Below, piece by piece: positions 44,426 to 54,888 of a DNA stretch of 64,000 nucleotides (position 1 is its first letter; every line of letters begins with the position of its first letter). The stretch spans positions 169,105,861 through 169,169,860 of the forward strand of contig NC_081406.1 of the NCBI RefSeq assembly GCF_030272615.1, written 5' to 3'. The position numbers and the translations under genes were made by a program. The notes beneath the pieces are model-generated. The model did not search any database and was not told where the DNA came from. It was given only the letters and a program-made list of their open reading frames with translations. Origin of the DNA: Cryptomeria japonica (taxonomy: Eukaryota > Streptophyta > Pinopsida > Cupressales > Cupressaceae).

Positions 44426-45740
44426 TCCTCAACCCTTTCTCTTTTGCCCCTTTTTTTCAACTCAAGCTAGTTTAGGATAAAAAGCATCACAAGATTGCAA
44501 CATCAGATGATCAAGTTCCAGTGATTCAAGCATTCAACAATTCATCGTAAGTCCCCTTGTGATTCCAGCATAATCACATCAAACCATTGATCTTATCCAC
44601 ACGTCGTGACCCAACATACTAGAACCTTGGAGTTATCTTAACTGATCCTTAAGCTTATCTTCAACATTTGAGTAACTTTGTTCAGGAGAGGATAAGATAC
44701 TTTTGGGTATTTTATTCTGTGTTTGCATGTGCATGAAAAACACATCAATAGGTCCATTTCCTAGATATCTACTCATGAAGTTCTTTATAATCCGAGGTGG
44801 TTCCTCTCTAGTTTTATCATTTGCTTAGGACTTGTACTTGACTAAGTCATTGTATTTACACACTTAATTCATTGCTCTAAGTCATTGTGGTTTCTTAGGT
44901 GAAGTCGTGGCTAGTGAAAAACTAAACTCTTTCTTTAGCGCCACTGTAATACTCAAACCCAAGTGATTTTCATTGTTTACTAGCCAAAGTGTGGAAAATA
45001 TGTGAAAAGACGCAATATCATGAAAAAGGAAAAATGAGGATTAAAAAAAAGAGAACATCAAGAAAAGAGAAAATTGAAATGAAAAGAAATATCAAAATAC
45101 TTGGCTTTGGGTGTGCGGACATCTCTACAGGTACAAAAAGAAAATTTACTGGAAGTAGAGCAATCTCCGTGAGATTACAACAATAACCTCGTCGAGGCTA
45201 TGGGCGCTCATTGGCAGCAAGGCTCTATCCAGGATGCTTATGAAGTTTGGACAAATCACGTAGATAGTCATGGTGGTATTTAAGGGTTACAATGTTCTTG
45301 TGAGTCAAAATGAATACACTTGCACACATATGGGTAATCAAAGCTAAGTGCCTTGATCCAGTTCGAGGATCTTCTTCCTTTTTAAGTATGTTTCCTAGTC
45401 ATTTGATAGGTCGGGTTGAATTTTCCAAAGGTTCTATGTATGGATTGAGTTTTTATCTTTGAAATGTTCAGGAGAATTTATTCAAGGTGGAGCTAGATGT
45501 TGTGAAGTTTTCACACGTTGCCCCATTGCAAATGGGGGACCTCCACTTTTTTGTTTGGTAGCGTTAGTTATCTTAGCTTAGTCGTCTAGCTTGGCAGTAG
45601 TTTCTTGAGCTATTAGCCTCTTGCTTAAGAGAAGATAGAATAGTTAATATTTTATTTTGGGTTGCATGATGTCATAAAAAACACATCAACAGATAGCTAA
45701 ACAGTAGGGTATAATTTGTCATCTATTTTTAGTATACAAG
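44426..45740 (+). repeat. Gypsy-like LTR fragments
   Basis: 44540-44710 matches 28985-29140 in CGTAAGTCCCC, AACCTTGGA and GAGAGGATAAGATAC. 45509-45553 is copy 3 of the CCCCATTGCAAATGGGG module. The segment between has small A-rich frames (44989-45186) without motifs. No complete element could be drawn. Confidence 0.5.
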
Positions 45741-45744
45741 TGTT

Positions 45745-46221
45745 ATTGAGTTGTTTAATAATGCAGATATTGTAAGACTTATAAGTCATCATGACAAATA
45801 TCTATGCGTAGAAGAGGATGAAGAAACAGTTAGTCAGGATAGAGATGCTGCAAGAAAAAATGCAAAATGGCGAGTTGAATTTATTCAAGGAAGTCCTTTG
45901 ATAAGATTGAAAAGTTATTATAATTATTGCTTGACAGCAACAGATATACCATTTCAATTGGGAATGACAGGAAAGAAGGTATTGCAGACTCTACCATCAA
46001 GATTGGCTTCATCTGTGGAGTGGGAACCTATCAAGGAAAGCTTCCATGTCAAGCTTAAAACTCTATATGGAGATTATTTGCGTGCAAGTGGTGGCCCTCC
46101 CCCAAGGTGGAACAGAGTAACACGACATCCACACCAAACAGCTACTCGAGATTGGGTGTTATTGGAAGTTGAAGTAATGTTAGTAGATTTCCAGTCTACT
46201 CCTGCTAATGTGAAGTTTTAA
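45745..46221 (+). pseudogene. DUF569 (actin cross-linking/fascin-like) gene, first exon, start codon lost
   Basis: The open frame gives a clear DUF569 domain: NADIVRLISHHDKYLCVEED, EETVSQDRDAARKNAKW, IRLKSYYNYCLTATDIPF, GMTGKKVLQTLP, SSVEWEPIKES and ATRDWVLLEVEV. Family members begin Met-Glu-x-Phe. Here that place reads ATT GAG TTG TTT, so the initiator ATG appears mutated to ATT (45745-45747), and no ATG follows before the domain. The frame ends at 46219-46221. DUF569 proteins are plant proteins of fascin-like beta-trefoil fold; their role is poorly known. This is the only host-gene-like sequence found, and it lies between retroelements. A second-exon remnant follows at 46398. Confidence 0.85.
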
Positions 46222-46397
46222 CCTTGAGTTTTGCTTTTATAGTTATCTGTTTTTTTGTGGTACAGTCCAATGACCTTTTTTACTCATTTAAGAATGAAAA
46301 ATGTCAAAATACAGGAACTTTGTTTCTATTTTCTGTTCATTTAATACCACAATTGTTCATTCCAAAATAGAACTTTTTGTTTATGCCTTTGTAGTGA

Positions 46398-46475
46398 GAT
46401 CCTCCTCCAATCATAGCACCCAAACCAGATGGACGACTTATTTACTATGCTATTGGTGTTGATAATAGAGGATGG
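46398..46475 (+). pseudogene. DUF569 second-exon remnant
   Basis: DPPPIIAPKPDGRLIYYAIG and a few more residues match the linker and start of the C-terminal part in the DUF569 family, where a Pro-rich stretch leads into DGRxIYYAV. TTTGTAG just before is a plausible splice acceptor, but a TGA (46395-46397) lies in this frame directly after it. Homology ends after about 26 codons. This supports a pseudogene that once had an intron of about 180-200 bp. Confidence 0.65.
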
Positions 46476-48559
46476 TTATGTTATCATTTTACATTGTTTG
46501 TAGCTACAGTTGGCAATTATCCTAACCATTTGCTTTCTCCTATTATTCCAACTGTTCTCTCTCTGTCCTTTATATACTGTTCACCCGTACGCTATTTATC
46601 AATGCATCATACAGTTGATTTTCCTCCTCATACGGTATTAGAGCATAACAATATTCTGAGCCTGTGAATGCAGATGGAAATGGCATTTGTCTAGCACATG
46701 GAGGATGAGTTAAATGCTAGTTCTCTGCATGGAAAAGACATTTTTCTTTGCTGCATTGAATCTATCTGATGGGAAACTATGCAAAAGTTGGAAACTTTTA
46801 CACTGCCACTCTATCATGATAGTTCTGAATTATTGCCGACCATGAATCATTTCCAGAACTTTTTTTCTGAAGAATCTACAGATTAGTAGTTCTTGAGAGT
46901 GATTTGATAAAAGTGCGGCAATGATAGAGGAGATATGGCATCCTAAATTTGGCATTGTACAGTGGTGTTAAAATCTGCAAATTCATTCTAGTGGCAGATG
47001 AAAATGGTTTCATGCCCAACAAGTCTGGTTTTAAAGGTGATAGAGTTATTAAGAGTAGAGCGATTGGAGATCCGTTCACTGTCACATAGCTTGATATTTA
47101 GATTTGGACTACTTTTATCATATTACCAAAGTGTAGTTTCTGACAAAGATCCCTATGCAAGCCGTGGGTTGAATGCGTTAATAGGAGATCTACAGGTGAA
47201 TGATCTTTGCATTTTGTTTTGACAGAATTTGTGGATCCATGCCCATAGCAACTTTTGGTTAGAATGATGTGGATTTGCGCCATAATTTAGATCCTTCTTC
47301 CTACATGCCAACAAGGTACATTAGTTTGGCTTTGATTTAGTGGTTACTAGATAATTTTTTGAAGGAAAAATTTACATCGAAGTACAAGGAGACATTAGGG
47401 TTTGGAACTAATGATTTGGTAAAATAAATTATATCTTATTACCCTTCAAACTATAAGCAGTCTATTGTTATTGCTCTTTTTGATCTTGCACAAGTATTAC
47501 ATTAAGGTTGGGCACTAGTCTCGGCCATGACCATTAACAAGATATTTGACATCCTTGGAATGGTTCCAACTTTGTGTTTATAAAGTTGCAATGTTTAATA
47601 GAACAATTTCTACAATGGGTATCTATGGTGGAGTTGCTTGGCAAAAAATAATTTCATTTGAAGTGGTGATCAAAACTTTTAAAAAGGGATTTTAAGTTTT
47701 TGAAAATGTATTATGTTTTGGTGGTTATAAGTTACACATGAAAAACATAATAGCCATAAGAATTGTTTAGTAAAAGTTATATAAAAGTATAGTTCTGGTT
47801 GGAGATTATTGTTTTAAAAAGGTTGAGAGGATTTGAACTAATGTAACAAAAGCAAGTTGAAAAATTAGTACACATTGGAAAGGATTGAAGCATTAAAATT
47901 GGTTAGTGATTCAAGGAAGTGGAATTTATAAGGCATCTGTTTTGTGTGGGGTTTGGTATTTTAGAGTAGTTGTTTTAAATATTGTATGCATTGGAGTGAT
48001 AAGAAAGGTATGGTTTAGAGCTATAAGATTGACTAGTGTATATGGGTCCATCATTGGTTAAAGTTGACATTGTCGTCTTCTAATCATGGCTACACGTGTG
48101 AAATATTGCTTGTGCTTTTGGGGCCATCTTTATTATAATGGTAGGGTTTTTAAAGACTTACATGAGTCATCAAATAGATAGATTGTAAGAAGTAACATGT
48201 GGAGACTGGTGGCATCGGATGATGGAAGATTTCCATCATCTCAAGTTAGCTTCTCACTTTGAGATGGTGCTTTGCATGAGAAGCATTTTTTACTTCAGTT
48301 TTTTAGCATTCATTTTTTATGATGACTAATTTGAAGAATGCATATATTATGAAGTTTGATCTCTAAAGACAAGTAAGTTGTTTGGTGTTGAACTCCATAT
48401 GGTTTGTTGCCTAGAGAATTCACAAGACATGTTTGCGTTGTTTGTTTGTCAATGCTACTAACAATATTACAATTTTACAATTTGTTAACTTTTGTTTGAA
48501 CAAACATTTTCCCATGGGTAGCCTAGGCATGTCCTATTTTTAGTGTTCCATGGAGTTTC
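46476..48559. other. Stretch without recognisable gene
   Basis: AT-rich. A short frame near 46998-47222 reads GLNALIGDLQVNDL but belongs to no family I know. No repeats or LTR ends recognised. Confidence 0.4.
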
Positions 48560-49250
48560 CTGACGGGGGGATGTGGGGACAGGGGTAGAGGTTTCAAGGA
48601 CAAGGGGACCAAGGGTCTAAGTTTGGGGACGATGGGGAGACGGCAGCGGGGGGGGAGGGAGGGGTGAAAATATACATATAGTACTTGAAAAATTAGTTAT
48701 GAAAAGATGTGTAAAGAATAATTATAAGAACTGTAAATGAAACTTTTCCATACTATGTAAAGTTTACAATAATTAACATTAAAAATAAAAAAATGATTGC
48801 ATTGAAAATTCAAAATTTGAACATTAACTATGGTGGGCAAAGTTTTGTGACTTTGGCAACAAAGTGCAAACCAAGAATAAGTATTAAGAATTGCAAATGG
48901 AACTTTGGCATACTAAGTGAAGTTTAAAGTTTTATACTAATAATTAAAAATTTAAAAACATAAAAAAAAAAGTGGAAATGATTGCATAAACAATAAGAAT
49001 GGTGGGTGAAGGTTCGGAATCAAGGGGTAGTGCCCTTTGCAACACCAAAACAAGGTTGAGGGTAGCACCCCTTGCAGGGATCAAGGGCTAAGAGATGTAG
49101 AGAGATGTAGAGATATAGGTCTAGACCTGGGGGAAGAGAGAAGAGAGTGAGATAGAGAGAGGTAGAGAGAAGGGATAGAGGAAGAGTGATAGGGAGAGAG
49201 ATAGGTCTAGAGTTTAGAGAAGATAGAAAGAGCGAGAGAATGCTGATAGG
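48560..49250 (+). repeat. Purine-rich low-complexity tracts
   Basis: 48560-48665 is G-rich with many runs of four or more G (GACGGGGGGATGTGGGGAC, GGGGGGGGAGGGAGGGG). 49091-49235 is a GA-rich tract with GAGAGATGTAGAGAGATG and similar. Between them lies AT-rich sequence. No genes. Confidence 0.7.
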
Positions 49251-49254
49251 AGCT

Positions 49255-49450
49255 TGCTAATTACTGAAATTTGATGAAGTCTGAAAATTTATATATCTTC
49301 TAAAACCTAAAATCTACATTAAAACTCCTAGAAATCTGAAACCACTCCCAAACATCTTGCCAATTTATACATGAAATATAACTTAAAGTATAAGAAAGGA
49401 AAAGGCATTGATGTGTGACTTATACTTAAATTTTATATTTCATGTAAACA
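49255..49450 (+). repeat. Shared module with palindrome, loop carries a 43-bp insertion
   Basis: Copy of 25196-25345. Where that copy has AAC-TTAAA-T in the hairpin loop, this one has TTAAA (49383-49387), a 38-bp segment GTATAAG...CTTATAC (49388-49425) and TTAAA again (49426-49430). The segment has perfect 7-bp inverted ends and a 5-bp flanking duplication. Confidence 0.7.
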
Positions 49451-50959
49451 TTTTCATGAAGAGAATGAGATTGACTTGAAGACAAAGATTCCATTTTCAC
49501 AAATCTTTTGGCATTTTTTGTTTAGGGATCGATTTTCTGAGTGGGGGCTATGGGAGACTCCTAGGCATCCATGGGACGACCAGGGGACTCCTGGGCATCC
49601 TCAGGAGGTCCCAAAAACATCTGAACCCTTGGCAAGTCTTATGTTACATCCCATTTATGCAATAGTTGTTTTTATGCTACTTTATGTCATGTTGTTTGTG
49701 CACTAGTTGTTTTATGTGATATATATGCGATGTTAATCGCGCCCTAGGTGTTTCATGTTATAATTGAGTGATGATGCCCTAGATGTTTATGCATAATTGA
49801 ATGATGTTAATTGCGCTTAGAACAATGAATTGATGACTCATAATTGTTAGATTGATGTTTTGATAGTTAACATTATGACATTAAGATGTTTTATTTTTGT
49901 TAATAATATTTTAAAAATGTCAGGATTATGACAAGATTTTTGAGCTAACTGGTTGCATTGGCCAAGTGTGTACAAGAGTTCATCCTTCTCCAAGAAGGGA
50001 GGGGAAGTATCAATCGGTTGGGAGGTAAGGAGAGGGAGAACGCATGCCATCTAGAAACCCTAACTGTAAGTGAGTCAGGTCATCTCATGTTGACCATGTT
50101 ATTTTTGTCAGCCTGTCGCGTCAGGTAACCCTAACTAGTCAGTATAGAGGTTTTAGGCTTTCATGACTCTAAGTCATCGATTGATTTCTAAGTTAGTTGG
50201 TTATTATTATTAATTTATCTATTATTATTATTATTATTATTATTAATTAAATTAAAAATTGCAATGGGTCATGTTTGATAACGTAAATATATAAATATAT
50301 GAATATATAATTCTTATGTTCTTTCAACGTAAGGTTCATTTTTTATAATGCTTTAGCCAATTCTATTTTGGCTATTCTAATAAAATCTAAGTATGCAAAA
50401 GGGTGGGCTTTGATATTTGAATTAATTTTTAAATCATTCTTAAGCTGCTAAAAGCATATCGTGGCATAAAGCTAAGGTATTAATTTGGTAATAAACCAAT
50501 GCTAAAAAACAATGTCATCTTAATATTTTATCGGGCATAATAAAAGTGAACCTGAGGCACATATTTAATGGAAATAGAGATTCGTTTAAAAATGGAATGA
50601 ATAGAGTTGATAATCATATACAATGCTTTTGGTGTGATCATTTTTACCTTGCCCGTCAAGGAATAAGGCATGAAATAGGCGTGACTAGGGGAAGGAAATT
50701 TCCGTGAAAGCAAAAAGGATTAGGGCGGAATTATTACAACCATCTCATGGATGAGAGATATATAGTTTTCATTTGGGGAAAAAGAAATATGATACTTCTT
50801 GGGTGAGGAAGCAATTCACATTTGGGGAAATTGGGAGTTTATTTTATGCAAATATAATAGGAGATTTACATTGTGAAAGTTAAGAAGGCTTATAGAGAAA
50901 AGGCGTTGAGCAAGGAAGCCATAACAAAACACCTCCCACTTCATTATCTAGGTTATGTT
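49451..50959. other. Stretch without recognisable gene, with ATT microsatellite
   Basis: An (ATT)n microsatellite lies at 50202-50245. Remaining sequence is AT-rich, with repeated GATGTT...GCGCC phrases (49725-49815) and scattered short frames without motifs. Confidence 0.5.
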
Positions 50960-51701
50960 TGTTAATGTGATAGCATTGGTCGGTATCCTTTAGGGCCGAC
51001 ATAGACAACTAAATGGTCTAATTGGCCTATCGGCCTTAGACAATTTAGTTATACCAATTTGCTTCTATTTATTAATGTGTTCATTATGTGTAACATATAA
51101 ATCCTGCCACCCCTGAATAAGACGTGTTTATTATGATGTAATTGATCACTAACAAAAGATGTGTTGATTAAAATATAACTGCTCCTTGTGAAGAGGTGTG
51201 TTGTTCAATGTAAAGACGACTTTTGAAGGAGACGTGTTGTTTGGTGACCTATATGCATGGGTATAAAGATCGGTTTCATCTCCCCTCATAAAGCATCGAA
51301 TTATCTTACCTCTGTAGATCGTATCTTCCTTGAGAAAATTCGTATTTCTCCTTCAGCGATTCATATTCTAGCAAATTATGTATATCTTCATTAAGATTAT
51401 CTTCAGCAATTCAAAATCTCCTTCAATATATTGTGATTGATCTTGAGTAGATTGACGACTTAGTCAACAAATTGTGATCTTCATATAAAGTGGATAGAAT
51501 CTATATTGTATTGATTGATTCTAGAGTGAATCTTCTTATTGTATAGCTTCAAAGTGTGAAGCAGTTGTAAAGTCATTTTGCTAATACATTACAAGAGATT
51601 AATTGATGGGTTTTTCACCTTCAAGAGGAAGGTTTTCCCAGGATATACACTGTGCAATTGTGTGAATTTTTGTCTATCTAATCTCATCACTAAATTTAAC
51701 A
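50960..51701 (+). repeat. 5' LTR of copia E
   Basis: TGTTAATGTG to AAATTTAACA; the ends form the inverted repeat TGTTAA/TTAACA. TATAAAG at 51262-51268 is a plausible TATA box. The partner LTR is beyond the window. Confidence 0.75.
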
Positions 51702-51713
51702 TGGTATCAAAGC
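51702..51713 (+). other. Primer-binding site of copia E
   Basis: TGGTATCAAAGC directly after the LTR; one base differs from the usual TGGTATCAGAGC. Confidence 0.85.
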
Positions 51714-51803
51714 CACAATGAAATAAGATCATGATCAGATTTCCTGCAACTACGAAGTTTTCTCCCATGTCTCGCCTTCATTAAGAAACTCCAAGTCTTG
51801 AAA

Positions 51804-53266
51804 ATGGTAAATAGTCTTAAAGTCGAGGATAGGCTTGAAGGCGCATCAAACTTCACCTCATGGAAGTTTATAGTGCTTATTGCACTTGAAGAAAATGATC
51901 TTCTTCAGTTTGTGGAGGAAAATTATTTAACCGAGCCAGAAGATCAAGAAGAGAAACTTCAATTCAAGAAGTATGCCATAAAAGCGAAGAAGATATTGAT
52001 TGACTCTGTGAGGGATCACTTAGTGCCTCTCATCTCCAAGATGACAACTGCGAGAGACATGTTCAAGACCTTGGAAGGTGTATATGAGATTAACAACACG
52101 AGTAGGGCTCTTTCATTGAGACAACAACTTCATCAAGTAAAGATGGCGAAAGGAGAATCTATCATGTCATTTTTTTTGAAGATTTCAGAACTAAGGGATC
52201 AACTAAGCGCAATTGGAGATCTAGTGGACCTTGTCATGTTGGAATTGAATGGCCTTCCTCATTCATGGGAGCCATTTATCCAAAGTATAAGGGGGAGATC
52301 CAAATTGCCTAAGTGTTATCATATTTGAGTGGATTGCATTCAAGAAGAATCAAGGTTGGCGGCTAGGGGGGTTGTCAAAGGTTCTCAAAATGAAGACACT
52401 CATGTTCTTGCCACCCAATCTACCAAGAAAGGAAGGAATTGGAAGAAGGGCAAATTCAAAAGAAATAGAGATCAAAGATCAAATTTTGCACATGATTCAA
52501 AGAAGAAGAAGAAATATCTCTCTAACATTTAGTACTTTAGGTGTGACAAATTTGGTCACTATGCAAGGGATTGTTTGACAAGGCCTAAGCAACAAGGGGA
52601 AAACATTAATGAAGTCTCAACTCAAAAAGAAGTTGAAGATAACTCCAATGGAATCCTCTTCATATCAGCATTATCAAGCAATGTCCCTACAGATAGTGAT
52701 ACCTGGCTAATTGATAGTGGAGCCTCTAGACACATCACCGACTATCAAGAGCATCTTTCAGATTTGGTGGAGGAGTCCTTCTCCAAGTAATCATTGGAGA
52801 TGATGCACACTATTCAATAAGAGGATTTGGTGCTACATCACTCAACTTAGAATCTGGAATCTCTCTTCACCTAAGTAATGTTTTATTCATGTCAGGAATC
52901 AAGAGAAATCTTGTGTCTATTTCAGCCTTGGAGGATAAGGGTTATCAAATTGCATTTTTAGAAAGGAGAGTTCTTGCATGGCCAAAGAACTCTAGCACCA
53001 GGACTTCTCGTGTGATTGGGAATCAGCATGAGAGTTTGTATAAGCTCTCCACTCATCTTGTTCAAGCTCATCTACATGATTCTTCCAGTTCCAACCAGCT
53101 ATGGCATAGAAGACTTGGGCATCTACATTTCAGGGCTCTTCCATCATTGGAGAAGATGGTTAAAGGTCCTAAACTCAGTCATGTACATGATGGTACTTGT
53201 AAAGGTTGTGCTATGGGTAAAAATATTAAGAGTCAATTTCATAGTAGTGAAAGTAGGTCTAATTCT
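51804..53266 (+). pseudogene. Copia E gag, protease and pre-integrase domain
   Basis: Starts at ATG 51804 (VNSLKVEDRLEGASNFTSWK). Gag is of UBN2 type (MTTARDMFKTLEGVYEINN, SLRQQLHQVKM, LNGLPHSWEPFIQSI). A TGA at 52326 stands where the family has Trp. The zinc knuckle reads YFRCDKFGHYARDC, with its first Cys replaced by Tyr. The protease motif WLIDSGASRHIT lies near 52703. A frameshift near 52785 leads into GATSLNLESGISLHLSNV, LVSISALEDKGY and the zinc-binding LWHRRLGHLHF with CKGCAMGKN. The frame ends at element H. Confidence 0.9.
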
Positions 53267-53735
53267 TAGGGTATGTGCAAGATCAAGGGGGGCCAAAAAG
53301 TGGCAATATGAAAAAAAATGCGCTTTCAACCTTTCCAAACACGCCAAAATCCGCTTTGACTTTTGTTTGGGTCGGGCGAAATTTAAATTTGGTTTGGTAA
53401 TACCAAACCAAATCGGATATCCGATATTATTGGATATCCGATTTGTGATGTCACTAGTGTGATATCATACTTTTCAAATTGGATATCCAATTTAATTGGA
53501 TATCCGATTTTATCAACATAAAAAATATAGTTTAGTAAAATGGCCATAACTTTTGCGTTTCTTATCAAAATTTTGATTTTTTACAGGAATTGAAAAGGTA
53601 ATTCATAGACCTATCAAATGGATGAGGTAGTTTGATGATGTTATAAACCAAAAATTAATTATAATAATTTAAAGTTATTCTTTCAATTTTAAAACTTTAA
53701 ATACTCACAAATTTTGCATACAAAGTCTCATTTTT
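53267..53735 (+). repeat. Left inverted arm of element H
   Basis: Begins with the terminal inverted repeat. It then carries five GGATATCC/GGATATCG-type palindromes (53400-53510) such as ATCGGATATCCGAT, and the block TAGTTTAGTAAAATGGCCAT that pairs with the right arm. Confidence 0.75.
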
Positions 53736-54888
53736 TTTTTCCTATCACCTACTTTATCTATCACTTGTCTATCTATACTTATATAATATATTTTATATAT
53801 CTATTTGTTCTCTACTTATGTCACTTATTTTCTCATTCCATGTAGATAAATAAATTCCCAAGTTACATTCATCTCTGCATATATCTCCATCTTTCTATTC
53901 ATATCTCTTCCTCTCCCACTCCATCATTGTCACTCCTTATTTCTATATTTCTCTCTAATAATCTCTCTTCTCTCTATTTATCTCCCTCCTTTACCTTATC
54001 CTACCTATATTTATATATTACTTGTCTCTATCACCTCCTTTCTCTCCCTCTCTTGTCCCCTCTCTCTCTATATCCCTATAGATCTATCTTCATGTATATT
54101 TATATTTCATTATCTCTAAATCTCACTTATTCATTCCATCTCTCCCTCCATTTATCTTACTCTCTCTATCATGTTCTATCCATATCTATCTCTATCTCCA
54201 TATTCACATCTCCATCTCTTTCCCTATCAATATCTCTTTTTATATGTTCCTCTATCTTTATATATATTCCTCTATACATGATTAATCTACTTCTCTGTCT
54301 CTTCCTCTATCGCCCTCTTGAAGTATCTTTCCCTTTCTCTACTTTTATCTCTTTATTTACTCCATCTTTATATATATTTTTCTCTCTCCCTACATCCTTC
54401 TCTATAGTGCCTTTATATATCTCTATATCTTCCTCTTTTTCTCTCCCTCTCTATCTATCCCTATCTATAATATCTATCTCTCTTTCTCACTCTCTTGCAC
54501 TATCTATATATCTCTATCTATCGATATTTCTCTTCCTTTATATCTCTCTATCTTTTCCTTTTTTTATCTCTCTCTTTACGCCTCTTTGTCCATTTTTCTC
54601 CATCTCTTCATATATTTATCTTTGTCTTTACCTCTCTCTTTCTCTATATCTATTCACCTCCCTCTCCCTTTATCTTCATCTTTTATCTCTATATTCCTCT
54701 CTCCTTTTCAATATCTAGATATGTCTACCTCTTTCTTTCCATCCTTGTCCTTTAGTTTTTCTCCCTCTAACTTCATACTCCTTAATATCTATATCTCTAT
54801 TTATGTCCTTGTCCTTTAGTTCTTTTCCCTCTCTTTAGTTCTTCATCTCTCTTCACCTTTATATCTCTCCCTATTTGAAAATTAGTAG
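53736..54888 (+). repeat. CT-rich tract of element H
   Basis: About 1.15 kb of CTCTATCTATCTC-type sequence with almost no G. The long open frame at 53927-54718 translates to Ser/Leu/Tyr/Ile runs and is a composition artefact. Confidence 0.9.

Noticed and set aside
46998-47222. Frame with GLNALIGDLQVNDL as a possible host exon
   Set aside because: No recognised family, no convincing splice sites, and the opposite strand is equally open.
49476-49706. 76-codon frame with hydrophobic C terminus
   Set aside because: No ATG at the frame start, no homology seen, and it lies in repeat-derived sequence.
53927-54718. 263-codon open frame of Ser/Leu/Ile/Tyr runs
   Set aside because: It is a product of the CT-rich tract (no G, hence few stops). 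Composition is periodic and no domain is present.
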